From Jaapia argillacea MUCL 33604 (Eukaryota > Basidiomycota > Agaricomycetes > Jaapiales > Jaapiaceae), in NCBI GenBank assembly GCA_000697665.1, contig KL197724.1, positions 700,695 to 764,694 of the forward strand: 64,000 bases of DNA, in the 5' to 3' direction. The notes below the pieces were generated by a model. The model ran no database searches. It was not told the origin of the DNA and saw only the letters and a list, made by a program, of their open reading frames with translations. Positions 45,678-56,777 of the stretch are shown here, piece by piece. The translations under genes were made by a program, and so were the position numbers. Positions within the stretch are counted from its first letter, which is position 1, and every line of letters starts with the position of its first letter.

Positions 45678-47065
45678 TCACTGCGCCTCAGCAGTTTTCC
45701 ACTTCTTCTCAAAGGCAATATACCCATCAATAGCATTAATGACGCTCTCCTTCCAATCCGTCATCTTATCCATCCCCAAGACTTCCTTGGCCCGCGTAGT
45801 ATCAATCATCCAACCAACTGTGTTGGGTCCATAATCTGGAGCCCTCTTTGGATCCACCAACCTATCCTTCAATTCTGGTCTAGCTTCCGCGATGTAATTC
45901 ACGGCGTCCTCCCACTTGAACCAATATCCACTGAGAATGATACGTTTGCGAGTGGTAGACGGTGGGGCTTTGAGAGCGAGGACGTGCGCGCGAGCCGTGT
46001 CGACTACGTCGGTGTAGCCTGGGAGGCCTGGGAATGTGGCTTCAGGACCTAGAAGAAGCTTTGCGATATAACCATTTGTGCTGAGGGCCGATGGGTTGCG
46101 TGTGGGGATGTCGAAGCCTGGAGCGAAAGAGCCGTATAGGAAAAGAGGATTGACTGGAAAGGCACACAATAATCAATATCAAAGGATGTGGGGGAAGAGG
46201 TGGACTGCCGCTTACTGGTGGTAATGTCCACATGAGGATGCATCTCCCCGAATTTCCAGAGTTCCTGTTCAGCAACCGTCTTCGCCGCTTGGTAAACGTA
46301 GAAAGGATCCTCCTTCTTGCTACCCAGGGCGTCGTCGATATTGGCGACATTCCAATCTGAAAAAAATTTGTGGTCAGAGACACACTGTATCAAACACAGA
46401 GAAAACGACAAACTCTGGTCTGTGAGTTTATGCCAGGGGACCTTTGGGTTCAGTACAGCGACGATGCTACTTGTGACGACAACCTTCTTGATACCAGCCT
46501 TTTCTGCTTGGCGGACGGCGTTAAGACACCCTTCAACCGCTCCCTGATAAGTAACGCATGTCAGACTGACTGGGTGTCAGTGGATCAGAGCAGCAACACT
46601 GACATTGATGATGACGGCAGGCTCGGAGGTCCCAGGCAGTGGAGCGGCGACGTGACAAACCGCTTCAACACCTAGGAGGTATGTTATGTAAGACAGGTGA
46701 TTCTCATGAGCGGGGAAAGAGGGCCAACCTTCCAGCGCTTCTGTGATATCTCCGCTGGCGACGTCGTCGAGGGGGACAATTTCGACTCGGTCCCCATACG
46801 AAGCCCACGCTGCTTGAGTCGCAGCTACTTTGCCAGAGCGGGTCGTCCTGTTTTTACGCAAGGGCTTAATAGACGGTTTTGAGCATCGAGAAGAAAAGCA
46901 TACCCTCGGACACGATAGCCAGCCTCCAAGAGCTGGTGGACGACGTGGGACCCTAGGAAGCCAGAGGCTCCTGTGACCTGTGAAACCAATTCGACGGCCG
47001 TGAGGACGCCAATGATCGGATGGAATGACATAGACACGTACAAGGATAAGAGGGTTGCTTAACAT
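45678..47065 (-). CDS. NAD(P)-dependent reductase, GRE2-like (paralogue 2)
   Basis: The first exon codes MLSNPLIL, spliced to VTGASGFLGSHVVHQLLEAG (Rossmann motif). Then SGKVAATQAAWASYGDRVEI and GVEAVCHVAAPLPG. The YxxxK motif is in FYVYQAAKTVAEQELW. The C-terminus, FPGLPGYTDVVDTARAHVLA followed by IILSGYWFKWEDAVNYIAEA, is nearly the same as in paralogue 1. It is the same extended short-chain dehydrogenase type, and its function is inferred as NADPH-dependent carbonyl reduction. The start at 47065 was chosen by analogy with the 8-residue first exon of the neighbour. Confidence 0.88.
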
Positions 47066-47548
47066 GTTCAAGATTCAAAACGTTGGGGGAAATTTCGAGA
47101 TGAGGAGTGTGTTGCCGTCGGTTGGAGTCTAGTTTTATACTCTCCAGCCATAGAGTACCTCAGGCTCAGCTGGGTCGATTGCCTCATCCATCGAGTCTGC
47201 CATCGACGTTCAGGAATTAGGAAGAACTGTGAATCATTCTCACTAAACGATGGGATGACCGGTGGCCGAAGCCCGAAGCCCGACCTTAGATTTCGACTTG
47301 AAGACACGTAGGTTCGAGGAGTACTATCCCATGAGATGACCGTTTCGACTCGGGCAGAGGTTCGGTCATAACAATCGCTGGATTTCTCGACAGTCACGTG
47401 GTCTTGACGGTTTCTTGAAACGGACTGCCAGCCACTGGTGTATTTCAGCCCTCCGTCCTCCTGCTTGTTTGAATTTCACTGCTCACCCAGCTCTGGGCTG
47501 TTCACTCTCAAAACTTGCTGTATCTCTACACTCGAGTGCGAGACTACA
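47066..47548. other. Divergent promoter of reductase 2 and KR-repeat gene
   Basis: 483 bp between head-to-head genes. The frame of the KR-repeat gene is open upstream of its ATG, but the added residues show no signal peptide. No clear motif. Confidence 0.35.
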
Positions 47549-48658
47549 ATGCGTCGCTCCATTCTAGCTACATTCCTAGCTGTCACTGCTTGCTCCACAC
47601 TGGTCTTGGCTGCACCAACTTCAACGGGCTCGGCAACTCTCGTTCCCTGCGAAGGGAATACCTCGGGTCTATGCCATTCCTCTGAGGGTATGACGTTCGA
47701 TCGCAGGGCCAACCGTAACGCAGACTACGGCACCAGTTCCAACAGCACTGCGCCAGGTAACTCGAGCCCGCCCCCTTCGTCGAGCGACCCCTCGTCAGCC
47801 AGCCAGACCAAACGCTACGTCAAGAATGCGGACTATGGGAAAAGCAGTCAGAGTAACAGTACATCCCAGCCTCAACCGGCGACGGAGCCATCATCTTCGA
47901 ACTCGTCTTCGCCTTCGTCATCCGCAGCTTCTGGCACCACGCCTAGCAAACGAATGTTTATGCATTGCCTGATGGGTAGTGCTACCTCGTCTCAATGCAA
48001 CGCGTTCCTCCACCCACCCATCCCTCATTCCAAAGATGAAGTCGAGTCTTCGGACCATCAACACGTGACTAGGCCTTCTGGCGACTTGGACACTCTTCCC
48101 CATGACAAGGCTTCTCTGTCCTCTGCCGTTGTTCAGTCGGTCAATGTCAACCAACCCACCAAACGCTCCAACATCGACGGCTTGCCTCATGACACTGCGG
48201 CCATATCCGCTGGCATCGTTCAATCCCTCAGCGTCGATCAGCCTACGAAGCGGTTCAAACAAGAGGAAAACGATCAAAAGCCAACCCATGGGACGGGAAC
48301 AGCAGCTCCCCCTTCGAGCGCCAAGCCTGTCTCCATCCCTGAGCCTGGTATCAAACGCACGCCGGAAGGAAATCGCTTCACACGCACAAGAGACGACGAT
48401 GGAGTCAAGGAGGGTTGCACGCTCTCAATCGGAGCCGCCAGGGGAGAAGATAAGGCAGCTCTGCCGGTCGAGCTCTCCAGCGACACTACACCGAAGAAGA
48501 CCATGGAGGGACCGGGTCATCCACGTGAGCAGAATGAGAAGCCGTCAGAGTTATTAGAGGGGGATAGTGGTCTGATTAGATTCGCTACGATCAGGAAGGG
48601 GTACCCAGCGCCGCATACAGGGAATCATCATCAGAAAGAGATTGGGCTCTTGGGATAG
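47549..48658 (+). CDS. Secreted Kex2-processed repeat precursor
   Basis: One exon, 369 residues. A signal peptide (MRRSILATFLAVTACSTLVL, cleavage near AAP) is followed by a Ser/Pro/Asn-rich, disordered chain with dibasic sites: DRR, QTKR, PSKR, PTKR, PTKR and GIKR. Segments between sites are repeated: ANRNADYGTSSNS and VKNADYGKSSQSN; then DLDTLPHDKASLSSAVVQS and NIDGLPHDTAAISAGIVQS, each ending in NQPTKR or DQPTKR. This is the layout of fungal kexin-processed peptide precursors, which yield secreted repellent-like, pheromone-like or RiPP (cyclised) peptides. Two Cys lie in MHCLMGSATSSQCNAF. The start at 47549 was chosen for the signal peptide. Peptide release is inferred; the identity of the product is unknown. 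Confidence 0.8.
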   Translation: MRRSILATFLAVTACSTLVLAAPTSTGSATLVPCEGNTSGLCHSSEGMTFDRRANRNADYGTSSNSTAPGNSSPPPSSSDPSSASQTKRYVKNADYGKSSQSNSTSQPQPATEPSSSNSSSPSSSAASGTTPSKRMFMHCLMGSATSSQCNAFLHPPIPHSKDEVESSDHQHVTRPSGDLDTLPHDKASLSSAVVQSVNVNQPTKRSNIDGLPHDTAAISAGIVQSLSVDQPTKRFKQEENDQKPTHGTGTAAPPSSAKPVSIPEPGIKRTPEGNRFTRTRDDDGVKEGCTLSIGAARGEDKAALPVELSSDTTPKKTMEGPGHPREQNEKPSELLEGDSGLIRFATIRKGYPAPHTGNHHQKEIGLLG

Positions 48659-49013
48659 GTTGTGGTGTCGGAGCTTCGAGGTGTCCATGATATTTACTAG
48701 ATGAGGTTTGGACATTTGTATACCCTCACGATACGACTCTTGGATTGTATTTCGAAGAACACTTGGAACAAGACACATGTATAGCTTCAGGTTATGCCAC
48801 TCAGAGGATTCTAGGAGCACGAAAAACGGTCGAAGACAAGCGGCCAAGGCAGATGGCACGACTGTCACACCAACGTTAACGCGGACAAGCGAAGGGCGAC
48901 CAAATCCGGAAACAGCCCCTTACGCTTCGGTCATCGACTGCGACAAGCGTTGCCTCCAGACGTCCTCACAACCCAGCCCAGTTATTCTCTGAACCCCCCT
49001 ATTTTCCATTATC

Positions 49014-50325
49014 ATGAGTTGGTCAGGGTATGTATACCCCAATTCTGTCGTTTACCAAGCTCAAGCCGTCAATTCAGATTAAAGAAGTCTTTCAACCGAG
49101 CAGGGACAACCGTGAGCATAATCACACCATCGGATATTCGTTCAACCCCCAGGCTCACCATATGTTGGGTTTCTTAGCTCCTGCAAAAGACGGGTCAGAT
49201 TGAACGTACGGTAGACCGCGAGTTTGCAGATGAGGAGGCGAAATACAAGAGGCATGTTTTCCCCTTCCGCCCATACCGTTCCACCCCTTACCAGGACGCT
49301 CCTGTTAGCTTCGAGAAGGAATGTCAGGCTTTGCAGAAAGATAGCAAGAACTACCTCGATGCCATGCGCGGTACGAACCATACTTCTATCCAATGGCAGT
49401 CAGCACTTAACCGACACGGATTGTAGCGATGACCGCCGCTCAAGGTCGATTAGCGGACACGATCGACAATTTCTACAGTGCTGCAGACAAGTCATCAGAA
49501 GGGGCGATGGCAGCTCACTCATACAAACGTGGCGTCGATGATTTGGATACTGGTATTGGCCGAGAGCTCGTACGTCGATTTTTGGTCCATCATTACATAG
49601 TTGAGAAGACTGAGTTGGTTTGCCGTGATGTAGGATGCACCATACCGAACAACCGTTTTAGAACCGTTAGGAAAGATGAATGCATATTTCCCGATCATCA
49701 ACGAGCATATATCCAAGCGCAACAAGAAGGTTTGACCTTCATTCCTACCTCCCTTTCTGTTACAAATGTTGATCGTGGTTATATGCATTGGTAGCTACTC
49801 GACTACGACGCAGCACGCAGCAAGATGCGTAAACTCATAGACAAACCCAGCGAAGACCCCACCAAACTTCCGAAGGTACTTCCCCTCACCCCATCCTTCT
49901 CGTCTTCCCAACTTATCGTATCTTCAGGCTCAACAAGAACACGACGATGCAAAGGAAGTTTTTGATATGCTGAACGACCAACTCATCTCTGAGTTACCCC
50001 AACTCCTCGACTTGCGTGTTCCATTCTTCGACCCGAGCTTCGAGGCCATGATCCGAATGCAATGCAAATTCGCTGAGGAAGGGTACGAGAAGCTGAGTGG
50101 TGTGCAGAGGTATGTCTCTTCTCATCATTTGAATTGGACGGATTGATCGAGGAGGAAATGGTTCAGATATTTTGACGACAGCGTTCGAGATGACTACGCT
50201 GCGGGTCAACTGGATGCACAGGTGAGTACACTCCCTCCAGGTCCAGTTCTGATATTAAATATGAATCACAGGTGGAGGGAGTCTTGGCCGAGATGAGAGA
50301 GCTTTCGATCTGCGGGGCGAGTTGA
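49014..50325 (+). CDS. hob3: BAR-domain protein Hob3/Rvs161-like
   Basis: Nine or so exons. The start MSWSGLKKSFNRAGTT is the N-terminal amphipathic signature of Rvs161/Hob3, made by splicing a 14-nt first exon. Then LLQKTGQIERTVDREFADEE, AMTAAQGRLADTIDNFYSAA, LEPLGKMNAYFPIINEHISK and AQQEHDDAKEVFDMLNDQLI, ending in DDYAAGQLDAQVEGVLAEMR. The N-BAR dimer bends membranes at endocytic sites and helps actin organisation and Cdc42 activation in fission yeast. The intron at 49252-49308 has a GC donor (AG/GCATGT) rather than GT; the frame and the conserved FEKECQALQKD block demand this junction. Confidence 0.95.
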
Positions 50326-50623
50326 GTGCTACATATTGTAATTGCTTGCATACTTCCGCCCCCCCCCCGGACTGTACTGGAGCTCTACACATTTCATTCT
50401 TGTATTCACATCGAAAATGTCCGATATATATAATGCAGTACCAGGAGGACCAGCTGCCCACACAAGATACATGGGTCAAGAGAGAAAGCATAGGTAGCGA
50501 GCTATAACATGGTGCAGAGCACCGACGGCTAGCTCGCTAAGTCCCAGTAATACATATCCGCTGAAGGAGAATGGGGCAGAAAGAGTTGAAGAAGTGGTTC
50601 CACACTTCACAAACAATCGCAGT

Positions 50624-53600
50624 TTACGGAGCAATGCGATCATAGAGCGGAGGGGCCTTCATGTCACTATGGCGGAAGTTCTTCCCTCCTCCGCGACCAC
50701 GGCCTCTACCACGGGGATGTGGGTGATTGGGGCGTTGGTTAGACTGAGGCGGGTCAGTTATGCGAGTCAGGAGTGACACGCGCTCAGATTCCTGAATGGA
50801 TGGATCCGCAAAATTTCGACTCGTGGGTGGCGGTCTATCCCTGGAGGCTTGAGATCTTGCTGGTGGACGAGCCGGAGTTGGCGAATTGTACCTTTTTTCT
50901 TCGTAGCTGCTATACTGGGTTTCTGACGGTGCTTCCCATGAATCCCGTGACCTGGGATATGATGGGTAACGGTCATGGTATTGAGTGCCTGCCTGCAAGC
51001 CGGAAGATGAAGAATATGGATCGTAGCTCTGCTGAGACGAGTCCGGGAGACGTCCCGAAAGGGACGAGCGATAAGAATCATCATGTCTATCCACAGACTG
51101 GGAAGCAGAATAGTCGTCGGTTGACATCCAATTGCGCGATTGCAGGGACAATGGTCTATCACGGTATGGTGGTGACATCGACCTGCCGCGGTACAGCGAC
51201 GAGGATGATTGTAGCAGAGGGGATGGCGTTCTAGCAACAGGCCGATGTCTACGACGGTCAGGCGATGGGGATCGCCGTGACGGCGAGGCATAACGATCAT
51301 CTTCGCCTCTGTAGTCAGGTCTGAATGTATCAGTGCCACGATTCAGGCATCGTGGGTCTGATTCCCGACGTTCCCCTGTAAGGGTGTGACTGGGTGGTGA
51401 CGGAGAATAATAATCTACACTCCTCTGGGATGGTCTCGTGTCCATACGACGCTCAAAATGCCTTGTTGGAGTAATGACTCTAGGAGACGGGCTAAGGCGG
51501 TCTGGAGGCCCTGGCGGAGTGGGGGCCCTCGATTCGGGACTATATTGATGGCGGGGTTCTCTATAATCTAGGTCGACAGGGAGTCGAGGAGGTGTTCGAG
51601 CAAGAGAAGAACCAACAGATGTCCGTTGCTGATCAGAATGCGACTCGTCACCCGAGGCAAACTTAGATGGCCCACTCCCAGAAGAATGTACAGGGGAAGG
51701 TCTTGCAGATGGAAGCGAGGGGGCGGCGACTGATGACGGGTTAGAGGGAAGATATCCTTCAGCGATTTGTCGACCAAACTCATCATGCTGAGCTTGACCG
51801 CCGACAGGAGGGGAAGGTGTGGGGATCTTCAGTGCAGAAAGTGGGGGCCTAGCTTGTTGGCGTCGCGAGGTAGGGTCACCCGTTGAAACACATGGCTCGA
51901 TAGGTAATCCAGGCTGTAAGGGAGGTGATTCTTGCTTGATTTTTGAAACGTCGGGTGCGACACGTTGTCGCTTCGTCTGTCGAGAACTTGTGGCTTGATT
52001 GCTTGAGTTGGCTTGAATTTGAGGTGGATCGGGATCGGCCCCCATGGGTCGTTTGACCGCGCCCGAGGGTGTTCGAGTCTGACATTGTGGCTGGGAAGCA
52101 GTGGGGAGCGGGGGACTGATAGTCGAGGAATGGGATGAAGTCTGTAAAGGACCCGAGATTGCACTTGTCATCACCGGGTCAATGCGAGGCTTTGATCCAT
52201 CAGGACCTCTTTTCTCCGAAGCTAACTGAGTAGAACTGAACGGCATATTGGTGTCAACCATCCTCCCAGCGGTAGTTTGAGCTGGAACGAAAATTGCATG
52301 TTGACCGATCCGATGTGAAGTGCTCGCACCCGAAGTTGATGAATTGTTCAACGAACCGACGACTTGCGGATGGGGAGGGAGAGGACGATGTGTCGAAGAA
52401 GGCTGGATGGAAGGGATGTTGGGTGTGAGGGAAACTGATGGCCCAAGATCATTAGCGGGAAGGGCAATAGTGCTGGCGGATGCCCCCAGTTTGGAGGTCT
52501 TCATCTCCGCTTCAGCCTTCTCTTTGTCAAGCCTTTGCTTCACAAGACGAGCCTGATCATCTCGATTCTTCTTTGAAATCGCGTCAATTTCTCGTTTCTT
52601 CGCCTCGAACTCCTGTCTTCGTCTCTCGTCGTCCTCCTTTACTTTTTCGGCCTCTGCGCGAGCGGCAGCCTGTTCAGATTCACGCTTCTTCTCCGCTCTC
52701 CTCCGCTCCCTTGCTTCCTCCTCTGCGCGTCTCTTCTCTGCCTCCTCTTGGGCATTGCGCTGATCTTCCTGCAAGCGTAAAGCTTCGGCTCCGGCTTCAG
52801 CAGCAGCTTGGGCCTGTCGCATTTCCTCAGCCAGTTTCTCTGCTTTTTCTGCTTCCAACTGGGCCTTTCGGGCTTCTTCGAACTGGCGTTGGAACTCCTG
52901 AAGGGAAACATCGACGACGACCTTTAACGTTTCTTCGTGGAGTGCCATAGGGATCATGGGGCTGTCTAGCGTTCGCGTAAGTTCGTCTCGAGTGGCGTCA
53001 ACTTGTCGAGCGTGGCCACGAAGGAGTTCCAGGGCTTGGATGGCTACATCAACAGCAGCGCAAAGATCCCGTTGACCGGTCTCCAACCTCAAGGAGATCT
53101 TCCTCCGCTCTTCCTCGAGGAGACGCGTCTGTTCGTAGAACGGAGAAAGGACTGTTTGCAAAGTCCGATCTATCCGTGTGCGAACTTCAGGATGAGGCAT
53201 GGTGGGAGTGGGGGGACGATTGATAGGAGGAATACTCTGGGGTGCTATTGGAAAACCGAAAGCTCCGTCTGTCATTACGGTATCTGGATCCTGAGGAGTG
53301 GTAGAGTTCATAGGCTCCGTTGGATCTCGAACGGTAGAGGTAAGGCCCACTCCCGCGGGGGATATCGGAGGGGGCGACACATGAGGTGTTCGACTATTCG
53401 GGGGATGGGGGAGAGACGAAGTATCATCACCCTTAGATGAACCACGGGCGTGACGGTTTCGTTCACGGAAACGTGGCTGATCTTGCGCCGTTGGGGATGA
53501 TAAAGATCCCGACCTCCTAGTCGAGATATTAGAATCCCCCATGGCAAGATTTGAGGGAGAACCATTTGAAGAGAGGGCGAGCTGGTTTCCGACCAATGTC

Positions 53601-53878
53601 TCCATATCGGTCAACGCTTGGAGTAAGCTCTTCCGGGACAGAGGTGTAGAATTCGTTGGCAAGGTGTCCTCACCCTGTTCCGATCCGGATGAGGGTGATG
53701 GGTAGGTTAATTCGGGGTCAAATTCAGTGAAACGATTCAAGAGTGCGGGTGGCTGGCCGATGGTCGTGAATTTGAAGTTCCCGTAGGAGATAGGGGTTGA
53801 AGATGAAGTAGGTGCGGTCGCCGAGGAGCTAGTGACCTCAATGGACAAAGGTGGCAAAGGGAGACTCGTCGGCAACAT
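50624..53878 (-). CDS. Large coiled-coil protein with RGG-type tail
   Basis: A single 1,084-residue frame. Residues about 1-220 are Ser/Pro-rich and disordered; residues about 225-480 are charged and helical, with a long coiled coil (FQRQFEEARKAQLEAEKAEK, later AEEEARERRRAEKKRESEQA). The rest is again disordered, with Arg/Ser/Tyr-rich stretches (RDRPLSLQSR, SRDSWEAPSETQYSSYEEKR) and a terminal RGRGRGRGGG box followed by KNFRHSDMKAPPLYDRIAP. RGG and RS-like stretches suggest RNA binding, but no named domain is present. Lack of introns over 3.2 kb is unusual beside its intron-rich neighbours. The convergent gap to hob3 (50326-50623) holds a C-run near 50.36 kb and nothing else. Confidence 0.75.
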   Translation of the reverse strand: MLPTSLPLPPLSIEVTSSSATAPTSSSTPISYGNFKFTTIGQPPALLNRFTEFDPELTYPSPSSGSEQGEDTLPTNSTPLSRKSLLQALTDMETLVGNQLALSSNGSPSNLAMGDSNISTRRSGSLSSPTAQDQPRFRERNRHARGSSKGDDTSSLPHPPNSRTPHVSPPPISPAGVGLTSTVRDPTEPMNSTTPQDPDTVMTDGAFGFPIAPQSIPPINRPPTPTMPHPEVRTRIDRTLQTVLSPFYEQTRLLEEERRKISLRLETGQRDLCAAVDVAIQALELLRGHARQVDATRDELTRTLDSPMIPMALHEETLKVVVDVSLQEFQRQFEEARKAQLEAEKAEKLAEEMRQAQAAAEAGAEALRLQEDQRNAQEEAEKRRAEEEARERRRAEKKRESEQAAARAEAEKVKEDDERRRQEFEAKKREIDAISKKNRDDQARLVKQRLDKEKAEAEMKTSKLGASASTIALPANDLGPSVSLTPNIPSIQPSSTHRPLPPHPQVVGSLNNSSTSGASTSHRIGQHAIFVPAQTTAGRMVDTNMPFSSTQLASEKRGPDGSKPRIDPVMTSAISGPLQTSSHSSTISPPLPTASQPQCQTRTPSGAVKRPMGADPDPPQIQANSSNQATSSRQTKRQRVAPDVSKIKQESPPLQPGLPIEPCVSTGDPTSRRQQARPPLSALKIPTPSPPVGGQAQHDEFGRQIAEGYLPSNPSSVAAPSLPSARPSPVHSSGSGPSKFASGDESHSDQQRTSVGSSLARTPPRLPVDLDYREPRHQYSPESRAPTPPGPPDRLSPSPRVITPTRHFERRMDTRPSQRSVDYYSPSPPSHTLTGERRESDPRCLNRGTDTFRPDYRGEDDRYASPSRRSPSPDRRRHRPVARTPSPLLQSSSSLYRGRSMSPPYRDRPLSLQSRNWMSTDDYSASQSVDRHDDSYRSSLSGRLPDSSQQSYDPYSSSSGLQAGTQYHDRYPSYPRSRDSWEAPSETQYSSYEEKRYNSPTPARPPARSQASRDRPPPTSRNFADPSIQESERVSLLTRITDPPQSNQRPNHPHPRGRGRGRGGGKNFRHSDMKAPPLYDRIAP

Positions 53879-54364
53879 GGGCGGACGGAGTTAGCAAAAA
53901 GTGAGGACTCGATCCCAAAATAAGATCCTTGGGCAGTTATTAGAAGGCAACGGAGCAGCAAGGGTGGACAGATTTACTGGATAGTGTTTCCGCGTTCCGA
54001 AAGGCTCACCTCTGCTTCATTGAAGACAGATAAAGGAAGGAAGGATACCCTGTATGACAACAAGGCAGCAGGTAGGTGATGGTAGAGGCGAGCAGGTCAA
54101 AGGGCTAGTATTTTGAATTTTTGAACTTTATAGCTGAATAGATTGTTACGTACTTTGCCGCATTCAAACCCGGCAACAGCCCTTGCTTCAGCTTCATTCT
54201 CAGAACTTCGTCGCACCTTCGTGCTCTGCACCCATGACTTTTCAACTCTCATACTCATGTCGTACTTAGAGGGATTCGTCCCCACGGATTTACCATATAT
54301 CATGCCAGTGTTGCCGTGAAGCTCCAAACCTGTCCCCCTTTCCCCCCTCGCAAGTCAGCAAATC
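53879..54364. other. Divergent promoter region
   Basis: 486 bp between the head-to-head coiled-coil and tannase genes. Only short, unconvincing frames; no repeats seen. Confidence 0.35.
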
Positions 54365-56777
54365 ATGTTAGCCTTGCTCGCTATTCCATTCCTGCTACTA
54401 TTTGGTCGCGCTAGCTCCCATTGCGTTCCCAGCACTTTCACCTTTGAGAGCTCTTCCGGAGTTTCCATTCTGAACACCAGTTACTACACCGCTGGGGACT
54501 TGGTCAACATCACCAATCTCTACTCGAATATCGACACGTCGAGCCTGCCGGCGTTCTGCCGTACGTTGTAGCAACATATAATTTCATTTGCATAGCCGAT
54601 TTCGAGGTACATCAGGTGTGGAGTTACTGATCACCACAAACGCGACCGCAAACTCCACGGCGAACACGGAAGTCTGGCTCCCCGACGAGTGGAATGGTCG
54701 ATATGTTGGTTTTGGTAATGGCGGTTATGGAGGGGGAGGTATGCCTTACCTCCACGTCTCTGTCAATCACCTGCATCATGAATCGATGTTTTTCAGTTGA
54801 TGTGGCCGATCTTGGTTTTGTCGCCGTCATGCAAGGATGTAGGTTGCATTCACTCTCAGCACGGGCGTATTTACCACCACAATCCTACCAGTTGCAGGCG
54901 TGTCGACAGACACCGGACACAGCTCCACATCGGCGAGTGGCACTTGGGGGGGACCACATAACGATGTATGCTTCCCACCGGTACCCCGACGGGTTGATGT
55001 TCGTTTCTGACACATTGTCTCTAGAATGCAATCATAGATTGGGCATACCGTGCTCTACATCTTAGCGTAGGCTTTGGAAAGGAAGTTGTGCAGCAATACT
55101 ATGGCTCAGCGGCGAGCAAGTCATATTATCTTGGGTGCTCAACCGGTGAGTATTGCCAATCCATTCCACAAGAATCATTATTGTGATGTTGTATCTCAGG
55201 TGGTCGGCAAGGGTGAGCTCCCTGGTTGAGCACTCACCTCCATCTTACTGATGATCGGATTCTTGATATAGCCTCAAGGAAGTTCAACAATTCCCCGAGG
55301 ATTTTGACGGCGTTGTAATTCTCCACACTAACTCCCCCCGCATGTCAATCTCGATTCACGCCAATATCATTCCTACAGGTCGTTGGTTCTCCTGCGAACT
55401 GGATGAGCCATTTGCAGCCTTGGTCGATTCACATTAACCTTAACGTTTTGCCTGTTGATTCCCCACAATGGATATCGGCCGATACGTGGACCGGTTTGAT
55501 ACACAGCGAAGTGTTGAACCAATGTGATGCACTTGACGGAGTGAGTCGCATTCTCCCTTCTTCGGCTATCGCTCTACGGGCGGAAATCTCACACTCCTTG
55601 CCCAGGTTACCGACGGAATTATCAATGACCCACGCATGTGCTAGTGAGTCGAATGAGCGCCTGCTGAACGAATACTTACCCTCATCGCTTCATCACCCCA
55701 ACAATCAGCTTCCGACCGGAAACTCTTGCATGTCGACCTGGCCAAAATACTTCGACATGTCTTAACCTGGCACAAATTAACGCCATCCACCAAATATATT
55801 CACCATACTTCGAAACCAACGAGACCTACATTTTCGCAGGTTATTACCCCGGAGGTGAATTGGGTTATCCATACGGTTTGGTGGGACCCACTCCGTTCGA
55901 GATTTCCGGGGACTACTATCGCTATTTTGTCTTGAAGTGGGTACCGACCCTTCATACTCTCGGCATTTTCGTCCTGACCTTGTGAGACAGCGACACCACC
56001 TGGAATATCACCTCCCTGAACTATAGCATCATTCAGCTCGGTGACGAGCTTGATCCTGGGATGGAGAACGTATGAGCATTGCGTAGCCCTCTTATATACT
56101 TCTGACCAATCTCCCCAATCACAGGCGATCAGTCCTAACATTACAGCCTTTGCTGGGCCTGAACACAACGGGAAAGTTATTCACTACGTGGGCTGGGCGG
56201 ACCAACTCATTAGCCCGGGCAATTCTCTGTATTATTATGAAACAGTGCACGCCTTCATGCAAACGGAGTCGGAGATGAATATTGATGACTTTTACCGTCT
56301 TTTTACCGTTCCCGGGATGCAACACTGGTACGACCTCCTCATTCCACTCCTGCTGAATGACATTCTGACCGTTCCGATGTTCCACTCTCCAGTCAGGTGA
56401 GTCATACTGTGAAAGATGGTTTCCATAGTTGGTAATGACGCCCACAAAGGGCGGATATGGCGCCAATGCATTTGGCGGAGCTGGCCAAGCTGCTGCATCT
56501 ATGCCTCCTTTGTCATATGATCCGCAATATAACGTCCTCGCGGCTATGGTGGCCTGGGTCGAGGAAGGGATAGCGCCCAGCTCTTTTGTGGCCGCATATT
56601 ATAACAATAACACCGAAACGGATGGGGTGGCTTTCACACGACCGCTTTGCAAGGTGAGTGGTGTTTGATTGCATGCCGTGTCCTCATATTCACCACCATT
56701 TGATTCTTCAGTATCCCGGCAGCATCAAGTACATGGGCGGGGATCCAAATAGTGCTACCAGTTTCATCTGTGCATAG
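54365..56777 (+). CDS. Tannase/feruloyl esterase family, secreted
   Basis: Signal peptide MLALLAIPFLLLFGRASS, then FCRV near the first junction and TNATANSTANTEVWLPDEW, the usual N-terminal tannase block. The nucleophile motif is LGCSTGGRQG, assembled from three exons, the middle one only 13 nt (55200-55212). The acid is in HYVGWADQLISPGNS and the catalytic His in VPGMQH, followed by a Cys across the junction before KGGYGANAFGG; the paired Cys next to Ser and His is typical of this family. The C-terminus ends in ATSFICA. At least eleven introns. It hydrolyses ester bonds of gallate or hydroxycinnamate in plant material outside the cell; the exact substrate is not readable. Confidence 0.92.
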
